This document shows positions 1-6,994 of a DNA stretch of 13,667 nucleotides, piece by piece. Made by a program: the position numbers and the translations under genes. Each line of letters begins with the position of its first letter. The stretch's first letter is position 1. The DNA is from Caldipriscus sp964426895 (GTDB lineage Bacteria; Hydrothermota; Hydrothermia; LBFQ01). Location of the stretch: positions 1 to 13,667 of the forward strand of contig CAYRSH010000044.1 of assembly GCA_964426895.1 (NCBI GenBank), given 5' to 3'. Below the pieces are notes generated by a model. It worked only from the letters and a program-made list of their open reading frames with translations. It did not search any database and was not told the origin of the DNA.

Positions 1-8
1 ATACTCAT
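1..8 (-). CDS. 5' end of a minus-strand gene leaving the window
   Basis: Only ATG AGT and two more bases are inside the window, so the product cannot be named. The start is supported by a strong Shine-Dalgarno, AGGAGGTGA, whose GGAGG core ends six bases before the ATG. It is also supported by a TGA/ATG overlap with the short ORF just upstream. The gene is divergent from rpmH. In several bacteria dnaA is divergent from rpmH, but nothing here identifies it as dnaA and no DnaA-box cluster is visible. Confidence 0.55.
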
Positions 9-79
9 ACCTCACCTCCTTTTTTATACCCCAAACAAACACTATACATTCCACATATCGCTTTATATATCCCTGCCAT
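5..79 (-). CDS. Possible 24-residue leaderless leader ORF
   Basis: The ORF runs from ATG to TGA and begins MAGIYKAICG; it has two Cys and ends in GGEV. Its ATG lies nine bases after a TATAAT on the same strand, the same arrangement as the other transcription-unit starts here. Its TGA overlaps the ATG of the next gene, and its final codons hold that gene's Shine-Dalgarno. This fits a leaderless leader peptide that couples translation, but an untranslated 5' leader of about 80 bases is an equally simple reading. I recognise no family and see no amino-acid-biased attenuator run. Confidence 0.35.
   Translation of the reverse strand: MAGIYKAICGMYSVCLGYKKGGEV
12..20 (-). promoter_or_regulatory. 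Strong Shine-Dalgarno for the outgoing minus-strand gene
   Basis: The minus strand reads AGGAGGTGA, then GGT, then ATG. It is the best anti-16S match at any start in this window, and it contrasts with the first genes of transcription units, which have no room for a ribosome binding site. It lies inside the last codons of the upstream short ORF, so translation of the two could be coupled. Confidence 0.7.
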
Positions 80-88
80 AGGATAGAT

Positions 89-94
89 ATTATA
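89..94 (-). promoter_or_regulatory. -10 element (TATAAT) of the outgoing minus-strand unit
   Basis: The minus strand reads CGCTTATATAAT, then ATCTATCCT, then the ATG of the short ORF. The hexamer is a perfect -10 match. No TTGACA-like -35 is visible 16-18 bases upstream, as at the other promoters in this window. Confidence 0.5.
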
Positions 95-168
95 TAAGCG
101 GCAAAGTTTTTGGAAGGGAAACCTCGGCAACCCCGAATAAATTTCAAAAGGCAAAAATCTTTCAACTT

Positions 169-174
169 TATAAT
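169..174 (+). promoter_or_regulatory. -10 element of rpmH-fusA; start codon eight bases downstream
   Basis: The sequence is CAACTTTATAAT, then TCCCACTT, then ATG. With initiation about seven or eight bases after the -10, the transcript would begin at or next to the ATG, so the L34 mRNA is probably leaderless. No Shine-Dalgarno lies in the eight bases available. The 13-mer CAACTTTATAATT recurs exactly before the DUF59 gene near 9970. Confidence 0.65.
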
Positions 175-182
175 TCCCACTT

Positions 183-320
183 ATGTCAATAACATACAGT
201 AAGCCCTCTTGGCGTAAAAGGAAGAGGAAACATGGGTTTTTGGCGAGGATGAGGACACCGGGGGGTAGAAAAGTTTTGAAGAGGAGGCGCAAGAAGGGGA
301 GGAAAAGGCTAACGGTATAA
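183..320 (+). CDS. rpmH: Large-subunit ribosomal protein L34 (bL34)
   Basis: This is a complete 45-residue protein. It matches the L34 pattern throughout: a short N-terminal segment, the KHGF motif at 16-19, the ARMRT motif at 21-25, GGRKVL at 27-32, and a basic tail ending in GRKRLTV. It is very rich in Arg and Lys, as expected for this protein of the 50S subunit that contacts 23S rRNA. The ATG sits eight bases after a TATAAT, so it is probably read from a leaderless mRNA. It lies five bases before fusA and seems to be co-transcribed with it. The usual partner rnpA is absent downstream. The identification is firm despite the small size. Confidence 0.95.
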   Translation: MSITYSKPSWRKRKRKHGFLARMRTPGGRKVLKRRRKKGRKRLTV

Positions 321-325
321 GGGGT

Positions 326-2356
326 ATGGCAAAGAAGGCGGTAAAAGAGGAAGTAGGCATTGACCTTTCAAAGGTTAGAAACATAGGTTTTATTGCGCAC
401 ATTGACGCGGGAAAAACTACCACAACGGAAAGGGTTTTGTATTATACGGGTAGAACGCATAAACTCGGAAGTGTTGATGAGGGAACGGCCACAACCGACT
501 GGATGATTCAGGAGAAGGAAAGGGGTATAACCATCACCTCCGCCGCCACAACCTGTTATTGGAAGGGATACCAAATAAACATAATAGATACACCCGGGCA
601 TATAGATTTTACCGTTGAGGTTGAGAGGTCTTTAAAAGTCCTTGACGGTCTCGTTGTTATATTCAGTGCGGTTGAGGGTGTTGAGCCACAGAGTGAAACG
701 GTTTGGAGACAGGCGGAGAGGTATAAGGTTCCGAGGATAGTTTTTATAAACAAAATGGATAGGATTGGTGCGGATTTCAGGAGGGTTTTAGAGGGTATGA
801 GGAAAAAGTTAAATGTGGAACCCCTCCTCATAACCCTCCCCATAGGTGTAGAAAAAGACTTTATCGGTGTTATACACCTCATTGAGGGTAAAAAGTATAT
901 ATGGGATATTGACGAAACCGGCGAGAAATACAGGGTGGAAAATTACGAGATTGACGAAGAGGGTTTGCCCTATTATGAAGAAATCGTTTTGAGGGCATCG
1001 GAATACGACCCGGAAATATTGGAGATATACGAGGAAAAGGGATTTGTACCTCCCGAAAAGGTTAAGGCGGCTTTGAGGAAGGGGGTTTTGGAAAACAAAA
1101 TCTTCCCCGTTTTTGTTGGTTCCGCCTTAAAGAATAAGGGGATACAACCCCTAATGGACGCAATAGTTGAACTCTTACCCTCACCCCTTGATGTCCCACC
1201 GGTGCATGGGAAATTAAAGGGTGGGGATGTTTATGTTGAGACGGGTAAGGGCAAAACCCTCGCCCAGGTGTTTAAAATCCAGGTTGACCCCAAAGGTAAA
1301 AACAAATACTTTTATGTTAGGGTTTATAGGGGCGAAATAACTTTTATGACAAAACTTTACAATCCGAGAACCGGTGAGGAGATGAGGGCTACGAGGATTT
1401 ACAGGATGCACGCAAACAGGAAAGAACAACTACAAAAGGCGGAGGCCGGTGATATAGTTGCCCTCGTTGGATTATCCGATAAAACGATAACCGGCGATAC
1501 ACTTACGGTTATAGATGAACCCATTGAACTTGACAGGATTCCCTTCCCCGAACCCTTGGTATCAATAGCCGTAGAACCTAAAAGGAGCACCGACGAGTCA
1601 CAATTAGAGGAAATATTAAACATATTTGCCGTTGAAGACCCATCTTTAAGGGTTAAAAAGGACGAATCAACCGGACAGTTTATACTAACGGGTATGGGTA
1701 AGTTGCATTTGGATATAGTTATAGACAGACTAACGAGGGATTTCGGCATAGAGGTTAGGACGGGTAAGCCGTATGTATCTTATAGGGAAACCATAACTAC
1801 AAGGGGAAGTGCCAAGGGTGAGTTTAGAAAGGAAACCGCGGAAGTCGTTCATAGGGGTGAGGTTGAAGTAGAGGTTGAACCTTGGGGTGAAAACGAATTT
1901 GAGGTTATTGGAGAAGTATCCCCCGAAATATACGAAGCCCTAAAATCATCCTTTGAAGAGGTTGTAGAGTTTGGACCCCTAATGGGCTATCCCCTGATAA
2001 AGGTTAAGGCAAGGTTTAAGGTTCCACAAGATCCAACATTTACCCCATTGGGGATAAGGGCGGCGGCGGTTAAGGCTCTAACGGAAGCCATAGAAAAGGC
2101 GAAGCCCCAACTCCTTGAACCCTACGCCCATATATCCGTTATGACACCATCCGAATATCTCGGAAATGTAATAGAAAAACTGAGGGCTTTGGGTGGTGAA
2201 ATCAAAAACATCTACGAAGAATATGGGGTTCAAATCGTTGAGGTTTTAATACAGTTAAAACAAACATTTGATTTGGCCGGAGAACTCAGATCAGCCTCAC
2301 AGGGTAGGGCAACATATACGATAATGGGCATTGAGTTTTTGCCCTCCGAAAGCTGA
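326..2356 (+). CDS. fusA: Translation elongation factor G
   Basis: This is a 676-residue EF-G, the GTPase that drives tRNA and mRNA translocation on the ribosome. The G domain has G1 AHIDAGKT at 24-31, the switch I ERGITI stretch near 65-70, G3 DTPGH at 88-92 and G4 NKMD at 142-145. Domains II to V follow, including the domain V region ending GRATYTIMG close to the C-terminus. The length is slightly below the usual 690-700 residues with no missing domain. The ATG follows rpmH by five bases and overlaps the next gene at TGATG. Pairing with rpmH, rather than with rpsL, rpsG and tuf, is unusual. The sequence looks like the main EF-G and not a diverged paralogue. Confidence 0.97.
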   Translation: MAKKAVKEEVGIDLSKVRNIGFIAHIDAGKTTTTERVLYYTGRTHKLGSVDEGTATTDWMIQEKERGITITSAATTCYWKGYQINIIDTPGHIDFTVEVERSLKVLDGLVVIFSAVEGVEPQSETVWRQAERYKVPRIVFINKMDRIGADFRRVLEGMRKKLNVEPLLITLPIGVEKDFIGVIHLIEGKKYIWDIDETGEKYRVENYEIDEEGLPYYEEIVLRASEYDPEILEIYEEKGFVPPEKVKAALRKGVLENKIFPVFVGSALKNKGIQPLMDAIVELLPSPLDVPPVHGKLKGGDVYVETGKGKTLAQVFKIQVDPKGKNKYFYVRVYRGEITFMTKLYNPRTGEEMRATRIYRMHANRKEQLQKAEAGDIVALVGLSDKTITGDTLTVIDEPIELDRIPFPEPLVSIAVEPKRSTDESQLEEILNIFAVEDPSLRVKKDESTGQFILTGMGKLHLDIVIDRLTRDFGIEVRTGKPYVSYRETITTRGSAKGEFRKETAEVVHRGEVEVEVEPWGENEFEVIGEVSPEIYEALKSSFEEVVEFGPLMGYPLIKVKARFKVPQDPTFTPLGIRAAAVKALTEAIEKAKPQLLEPYAHISVMTPSEYLGNVIEKLRALGGEIKNIYEEYGVQIVEVLIQLKQTFDLAGELRSASQGRATYTIMGIEFLPSES

Positions 2357-2892
2357 TGTTTTTAATCCTATTCGGTTTGGGTCAAAGGGTGAATTTGGGG
2401 GAGGTTTTATATAATCAGAGGTGTATAACCTGCCATAGGGAAGCCAACAACTTAATTCCACCCGCCCCATTGTTCAAAGATTACAGGATAAAGGCCGAAT
2501 ATGTGGTTAAAATTCTAAAAGAAGGGGTTGAGGGGACTTCAATGACCCCTTTTAACGATTTGAGCGAAAAAGAGATATATGAATTGGCCAAGTATGTTGA
2601 AAAGATTTCCGCAAAGGATGTAAAAGTTGATAGTTCTTTAATAATGAGGGGAAGGTATGTTTATGAAAATGTGTGCTCCCCGTGTCATGGAATAAAGGGG
2701 GATGGGAAGGGTTTGGGTAATACTGTCCCCCCTCCTCCGGACTTTACAAAGTTTAACCCATTGCCCACCACCACGATAAAAATCCTAAACGCAGGAATAC
2801 CGGGAACGAACATGTATTCCTTTAAGGATATACTCACCGACGAGGATAAAAAGGCCGTTGCAAACTATATTTTACTGTTTTTTGATGAGTAG
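2356..2892 (+). CDS. Diheme c-type cytochrome
   Basis: This 178-residue protein has two class I cytochrome c domains. Heme-attachment motifs are CITCH at 23-27 and CSPCH at 107-111. Likely distal Met ligands are M63 (TSMTPF) and M153 (TNMYSF), and each domain ends in the usual helix (YELAKYVEK; KKAVANYIL). It should carry electrons outside the inner membrane. The export signal is odd: the N-terminus MFLILFGLG is hydrophobic but very short and has no basic residue. The codons just upstream in frame would add VFALRKL but contain no standard start codon. The ATG overlaps the fusA stop by one base. The redox partner cannot be told from the context. Confidence 0.88.
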   Translation: MFLILFGLGQRVNLGEVLYNQRCITCHREANNLIPPAPLFKDYRIKAEYVVKILKEGVEGTSMTPFNDLSEKEIYELAKYVEKISAKDVKVDSSLIMRGRYVYENVCSPCHGIKGDGKGLGNTVPPPPDFTKFNPLPTTTIKILNAGIPGTNMYSFKDILTDEDKKAVANYILLFFDE

Positions 2893-3088
2893 GTTGTCTT
2901 TGGTAATGGTTTCGGTTGGAATCCTCCTTTCGCTGTTCGGTTATCGTTTGGGTTTGCATATATTGGCATTCACCCCTTTAATCGTATATATGATCGTCGT
3001 TTTTGCATTGTACAAGAAACTCGGGTTTTGGGTGATTTTCGCATTCCTAATATTCTTTACCATAGGCTTGTCCCTACTTTTAAGGTAA
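2885..3088 (+). CDS. Small three-helix membrane protein, unknown function
   Basis: This is a 67-residue, strongly hydrophobic protein with likely membrane segments near 5-19, 24-42 and 47-66, separated by short loops with RLG and KK charges. The chosen ATG overlaps the cytochrome c stop by eight bases; an earlier in-frame ATG at 2858 would lie deeper inside the cytochrome gene and is less likely. Its position suggests co-transcription with the cytochrome, but no heme or metal motif is visible and I recognise no family. The stop codon overlaps the convergent phosphatase gene tail to tail by nine bases. Confidence 0.65.
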   Translation: MSRLSLVMVSVGILLSLFGYRLGLHILAFTPLIVYMIVVFALYKKLGFWVIFAFLIFFTIGLSLLLR

Positions 3089-4384
3089 TTCCAAAACCTC
3101 CCTTAACCTCTTTGAAATGATGGTTATGCTGCACCTGTTTTGGTCTTTTCCTTTCTCCAAACCGTAAAATATTAGGGGTACATGTGTATCGTAGAAATAC
3201 GGAGAACCGTGGTTTGTCCCATCCTCATAAGAGAATATCCAGTATGGTTTTGGAACATATACGACATCTATTCCCGCACCTTCATAAAAACCGTTTATCA
3301 CCAAACTGTCTATAAAGTCCCTTGGTTGTAGATTCATTATTTCATCCGATGTATAGGCCCTTAAAACGAAATCCTTACCCATAAGCAACTCCTTCACCCT
3401 CAATTTAACCCTTTTCAGTTTATCCCCTTTAACCTTTGAGTAATCTATGAAAACCCAAGGGGAAGATATGTCCAAAATCGCCGGATATACCTTAAACTCC
3501 TCTTTCAGTTTTTTGTTTAACTCCTCTTTTAGTTCTTTCGTGTTTATCCTTCCCCCCAACCTTTGGGGTATGGGTGCAACTCCGTGATCCGATGTAAATA
3601 TCAAAACATATTCCCCTTTACCGATGTTTCCGTTGAGGAAATTAATCATTGAGGATATTACGGTGTCCATCTGCAAGACCAAACTTTTTACCTCATTACT
3701 GCTTGGGCCAAACCTATGCCCCGCAAGGTCTAAGGATGAAAAACTTACGAGTATTATATCCGTAAACTCATCCTTACCGAGGTTCTCCCTTAAAACCGCC
3801 TCTTTAAACAATTCAAAAAGGGCGTAATTCCCTTTAAATATCTCATCTTCATCGCTTTTAATTGATAAACCCTTATTGTATTCTTCCAGCCAAGTGGGTT
3901 TTTTGTAATAACCCGTAGTTGTGAATTTAAAGTCCTTATCCATCCAAAGGACAACATCCGCCAAATATCCACCCAATAATATTGCCGCCCTGTCCTTTAA
4001 GGAAATACTAATGACCTTTGATTTTGGATGTTTCACCTTTAAATGATCCCCAATGGTTGGGAAGGAGAGGTTTCTCGGCGATTTCTCAAAATCCGGGTCA
4101 TCTACGGATGAAGAAAACTTACCCTTTTTGCGATTATACCAATGGTTTGAAATTATCCCGTGTATTCTCGGTTCAACTCCTGTTGATATGGTTGCATGTC
4201 CAACGGCCGTATATGTGGGTATGTGCATGTGGTGGCAATCTGTATATACATATCCGTTATTTATCAACTCGTAAAACCCGTCTTTAAGGAAATGACCCTT
4301 AAAATCCAAAAGGTAATCGTATCTAAACTGATCAACTACAACCAAAACCACTAATTTGGGCAATGATAACAAAAGGGTTATCAT
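3080..4384 (-). CDS. PafA-like alkaline phosphatase / phosphodiesterase superfamily enzyme
   Basis: This 434-residue protein belongs to the type I phosphodiesterase branch of the alkaline phosphatase superfamily. The active site matches the Elizabethkingia PafA type: D18 in VVVDQ, nucleophile T59 in PTYTAVGH, N80 in HGIISN, K130 and R132 in SLKDRAAIL, zinc ligands D219 and H223 in SLDLAGHRFG, D266-H267 in SDHG, and H401 in YDTHVP. It should therefore hydrolyse phosphate monoesters, though this is inferred from the residues. Oddly, the first metal ligand is at residue 18 and an in-frame TAG sits directly before the ATG, so there is no room for an ordinary cleavable signal peptide. The ATG overlaps the permease stop by four bases (ATGA). 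It is the last gene of the accC unit. Confidence 0.85.
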   Translation of the reverse strand: MITLLLSLPKLVVLVVVDQFRYDYLLDFKGHFLKDGFYELINNGYVYTDCHHMHIPTYTAVGHATISTGVEPRIHGIISNHWYNRKKGKFSSSVDDPDFEKSPRNLSFPTIGDHLKVKHPKSKVISISLKDRAAILLGGYLADVVLWMDKDFKFTTTGYYKKPTWLEEYNKGLSIKSDEDEIFKGNYALFELFKEAVLRENLGKDEFTDIILVSFSSLDLAGHRFGPSSNEVKSLVLQMDTVISSMINFLNGNIGKGEYVLIFTSDHGVAPIPQRLGGRINTKELKEELNKKLKEEFKVYPAILDISSPWVFIDYSKVKGDKLKRVKLRVKELLMGKDFVLRAYTSDEIMNLQPRDFIDSLVINGFYEGAGIDVVYVPKPYWIFSYEDGTNHGSPYFYDTHVPLIFYGLEKGKDQNRCSITIISKRLREVLELP

Positions 4385-5133
4385 CTACCGTAAAAGTAAA
4401 GGGATATTATAAAGTCCGCCGCCAATATTAAAACCGCTGAATACACCACAGCCCTCATAGCCGAAAACCCCACACCTATTGCGCCCCCTTCCGTCCTAAA
4501 ACCCTCATAACAACTGATAAAGGAGATTATAGTGGCGAATGTAATGGATTTTGTTCCTCCAACTATCAGGTCTTGGTTATTATAACTCATCCTCATACCA
4601 TTAACGAGGTCGTTGTAAGGCATGTTATAAACATATGTTGCAAACATTAAGGCGGCAAATATTGAGATAAATGTGGCTATCGCGGTTAAAAGTGGGATTG
4701 AGATTATCCCCCCTATTATCCTCGGAAGGACTATAAACCTATAAGGGTTTATTCCCATAACCTCCAAGGCGTCTATTTGTTCCGTTATCCTCATTGTGCC
4801 TATCTGTGAAGCCAAACCCCCTCCTACCCTCCCCGCAACCACCAAAGCGGTTAAGACCGGGGCCAACTCCGTAATTACACCCTTCCATATACCCATTCCT
4901 ATAACATTTGCGGGCACAAAATCCTTTATTTGGAAGGAGATTAAAACGGCGGAAACCAAACCCACGAATGTTGAACTTCCGCCAACTATTATCAAGGAAT
5001 CATAGCCAATAACTGCTATCTGTCTAAGGATTTCCCCGAAGGTTTTATGTATTTCCTTAACGGACAAAAGCGTATTTATAAAGAACAGGGCAAAATCCCC
5101 AATTTTTTCCAAAGGTTTTAGTATTATATCCAT
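4381..5133 (-). CDS. MlaE-type ABC transporter permease (lipid transport)
   Basis: This is a 250-residue integral membrane protein of the MlaE/YrbE family, the permease of ABC systems that move phospholipid or other hydrophobic molecules between inner and outer membranes. It has the family core from about 78 to 150: GMGIWKGVITELAPVL, then AGRVGGGLASQIGTM at 100-114 and EQIDALEVMGINP at 118-130, followed by three hydrophobic spans ending at 250. The N-terminal 30 residues look like the amphipathic interface helix of the family. The start overlaps the end of accC by 10 bases. No MlaF ATPase or MlaD-like binding protein is next to it, so its partners must be encoded elsewhere and its substrate is unknown. 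Confidence 0.9.
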   Translation of the reverse strand: MDIILKPLEKIGDFALFFINTLLSVKEIHKTFGEILRQIAVIGYDSLIIVGGSSTFVGLVSAVLISFQIKDFVPANVIGMGIWKGVITELAPVLTALVVAGRVGGGLASQIGTMRITEQIDALEVMGINPYRFIVLPRIIGGIISIPLLTAIATFISIFAALMFATYVYNMPYNDLVNGMRMSYNNQDLIVGGTKSITFATIISFISCYEGFRTEGGAIGVGFSAMRAVVYSAVLILAADFIISLYFYGR

Positions 5134-6473
5134 TTTTCCAAACTGTTCGTGTAGAACTTTCCGGTTATAAACTCATGCCTGTTCATAATGTCTAAATGCA
5201 GTTTTATGTTCGTTTTTATGCCGGTTATAACGAACTCCGAAAGCGCCCTTTTCATCCTGCTTATAGCCTCGTTCCTGTCCACTCCCCAAGTTATCAACTT
5301 TGCTATTAGGGAATCGTAATAAGGAGGTATCGTATAGCCTTGGTATATGTGGGAATCAACCCTAACACCCGGGCCCCCCGGTTTGTGTAATAATTCTATT
5401 TTTCCGGGACTCGGGGCGAAGTTGTTTTCCGGGTCTTCCGCATTTATCCTAGCCTCTATGGAATGCCCGTTTATCCTTAAACTGTTCGTATTTACCGGCA
5501 ATTTTTCACCCATTGCCACAAGTATTTGAGCCTTTACAATATCAACTCCCGTTATCATCTCCGTTGTTGGGTGTTCCACCTGAATCCTCGTGTTCATCTC
5601 TATGAAGTAAAAGTTCCCATCCTCATCCATTAGGAATTCAAGGGTTCCCGCACTGCGGTAATTTATGTGTTTCGCCGCCTTAACGGCGTATTCAAGGAGT
5701 TTTTTCCTTTGTTCTTCCGTTATTGACGGACTCGGGGCTTCCTCTACCACCTTTTGGTGTCTCCTTTGAAGGGAACACTCCCTTTCAAAGAGGTGTGTAA
5801 TGTTCCCATACTCATCCCCCAAAACCTGAACCTCTATATGCTTGGGTTTTGTAATGAACTTTTCAAGGTATAACCTCCCATCCCCAAACGCGGATTCCGC
5901 TTCGGAAGATGCGGAAAGAAACTTTTGTTCCATCTCCTCTTCGGAATTCACTATCCTCATACCCCTACCGCCTCCACCCGCAGCCGCCTTTAATAAAACG
6001 GGATAACCGATTTCCGCCGATATCCTCTTAGCCTCTTTAACATCCTCCAAAGGTTTATCCGTTCCGGGAACTAAGGGAACACCCGCCTCCTTTACCGTCT
6101 TCTTTGCCACAACCTTATCCCCCATAATCGCTATTTGTTCGGGGGTTGGGCCTATGAAAACGAGCCCGTGCATTTCAACTATCTTTGCAAAATCTTCCCT
6201 TTCGGAAAGGAAGCCGTATCCCGGATGTATGGCATCAACCTCCCAAGCCTCGGCGGCTGCTATGATATTGGGGATGTTTAAATAACTATCCTTCGGGTAA
6301 GGGCCTCCAACGCAAACCGCATAATCCGCCATCTGCACATGTAGGCTGTTTTCATCCGCCTCGCTGTAAATGGCAACCGTTTCAAGCCCCAATTCCTTAC
6401 AAGCGTAAATAATCCTTAAAGCGATTTCCCCACGATTTGCAATTAAAACCCTTTTGATATCCCTCTTTGGCAC
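5124..6473 (-). CDS. accC: Biotin carboxylase (acetyl-CoA carboxylase subunit AccC or a close homologue)
   Basis: This 449-residue ATP-grasp enzyme carboxylates biotin on a carrier protein using ATP and bicarbonate, normally the first step of malonyl-CoA synthesis. The N-terminal domain starts KRVLIANRGEIALR. The glycine-rich ATP loop AGGGGRGM is at 165-172, RRHQK at 237-241, and the catalytic EMNTRIQVEHP at 292-302. The length is that of a stand-alone AccC. The start is GTG at 6473-6471, eight bases after a minus-strand TATAAT, so it is probably leaderless. No accB lies next to it; mlaE overlaps its end instead. Because it stands alone, the biotin carboxylase of a pyruvate or 2-oxoglutarate carboxylase cannot be excluded. 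Confidence 0.92.
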   Translation of the reverse strand: MPKRDIKRVLIANRGEIALRIIYACKELGLETVAIYSEADENSLHVQMADYAVCVGGPYPKDSYLNIPNIIAAAEAWEVDAIHPGYGFLSEREDFAKIVEMHGLVFIGPTPEQIAIMGDKVVAKKTVKEAGVPLVPGTDKPLEDVKEAKRISAEIGYPVLLKAAAGGGGRGMRIVNSEEEMEQKFLSASSEAESAFGDGRLYLEKFITKPKHIEVQVLGDEYGNITHLFERECSLQRRHQKVVEEAPSPSITEEQRKKLLEYAVKAAKHINYRSAGTLEFLMDEDGNFYFIEMNTRIQVEHPTTEMITGVDIVKAQILVAMGEKLPVNTNSLRINGHSIEARINAEDPENNFAPSPGKIELLHKPGGPGVRVDSHIYQGYTIPPYYDSLIAKLITWGVDRNEAISRMKRALSEFVITGIKTNIKLHLDIMNRHEFITGKFYTNSLEKWI

Positions 6474-6481
6474 GGTTGGGA

Positions 6482-6487
6482 ATTATA
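6482..6487 (-). promoter_or_regulatory. -10 element of the accC unit; GTG eight bases downstream
   Basis: The minus strand reads GTTTTATAAT, then TCCCAACC, then GTG. It shares the 11-mer TATAATTCCCA with the rpmH promoter. The short distance leaves no room for a ribosome binding site and supports the GTG start. Confidence 0.65.
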
Positions 6488-6527
6488 AAACGGTTTAGGA
6501 ACAAACTCGAAGAGGTTAAAACAGTCT

Positions 6528-6533
6528 TATAAT
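6528..6533 (+). promoter_or_regulatory. -10 element of the outer-membrane protein / riboflavin synthase unit
   Basis: The sequence is GTCTTATAAT, then ATCCAATT, then ATG. It is divergent from the accC promoter, with 40 bases between the two hexamers, so their upstream regions must overlap completely. Confidence 0.6.
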
Positions 6534-6541
6534 ATCCAATT

Positions 6542-6994
6542 ATGTTAAGCCTTTTGTTAGCATCTTCCGCCTTAACCACAACCCCAAGTTCGGGGATAAG
6601 CATAGGGATAGTCATAGGAGACCCAACGGGGTTATCCTTGAAGTTCTGGGGTATAGGGCAAAACTCGGCATTGCAGGTTCATATCGGTGGTGGCGGATTT
6701 GTTGGCCCCGCGGATTTATCCGTAAGCGGTTCCTTACTCTTTCACGCCCTATTGACAAGGGAAACCCCTATAAACGGCTATCTCGGTGTTGGGGCCTTTG
6801 CCGGTATAGAGCAGGGGAGATTTGGGGACAAGGCCATTTTTGGAATACTCGTCCCCCTCGGTTTGGAGTTTATCTTTACGGAAGTTCCCCTCGATCTGTT
6901 TATAGAGATCCCACCCGCCGTAGGATTTACTACGGATGGGGATGTTAGGGCCGGTTTAACCTTTGGCATAGGCCTCAGGTTTATCCTAAAATAA
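6542..6994 (+). CDS. Small exported beta-barrel-like protein (DUF3996/outer-membrane type)
   Basis: The 150-residue protein starts with a short hydrophobic stretch, MLSLLLASSAL, that fits a signal peptide although it lacks a basic residue. The rest alternates glycine-rich and aromatic strands without long hydrophobic helices. It contains GIVIGDPTGLSLKFW at about 22-36, reminiscent of small outer-membrane beta-barrel proteins annotated DUF3996, and ends GLTFGIGLRFILK, like a last strand. Location in the outer membrane is inferred. It is the first gene of its unit, eight bases after a TATAAT, and its stop overlaps the riboflavin synthase ATG by one base. The family match is from memory of the motif. 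Confidence 0.65.
   Translation: MLSLLLASSALTTTPSSGISIGIVIGDPTGLSLKFWGIGQNSALQVHIGGGGFVGPADLSVSGSLLFHALLTRETPINGYLGVGAFAGIEQGRFGDKAIFGILVPLGLEFIFTEVPLDLFIEIPPAVGFTTDGDVRAGLTFGIGLRFILK

Noticed and set aside
1..182. Possible oriC between a minus-strand gene and rpmH, as in some bacteria where dnaA is divergent from rpmH
   Set aside because: No cluster of DnaA boxes (TTATNCACA or near matches) and no AT-rich unwinding repeats are visible in the region; only promoter-like and Shine-Dalgarno elements were found.
1399..1749. A 116-codon open frame on the minus strand
   Set aside because: It is antisense to fusA, which is conserved across this stretch, and its translation shows no fold-like pattern.
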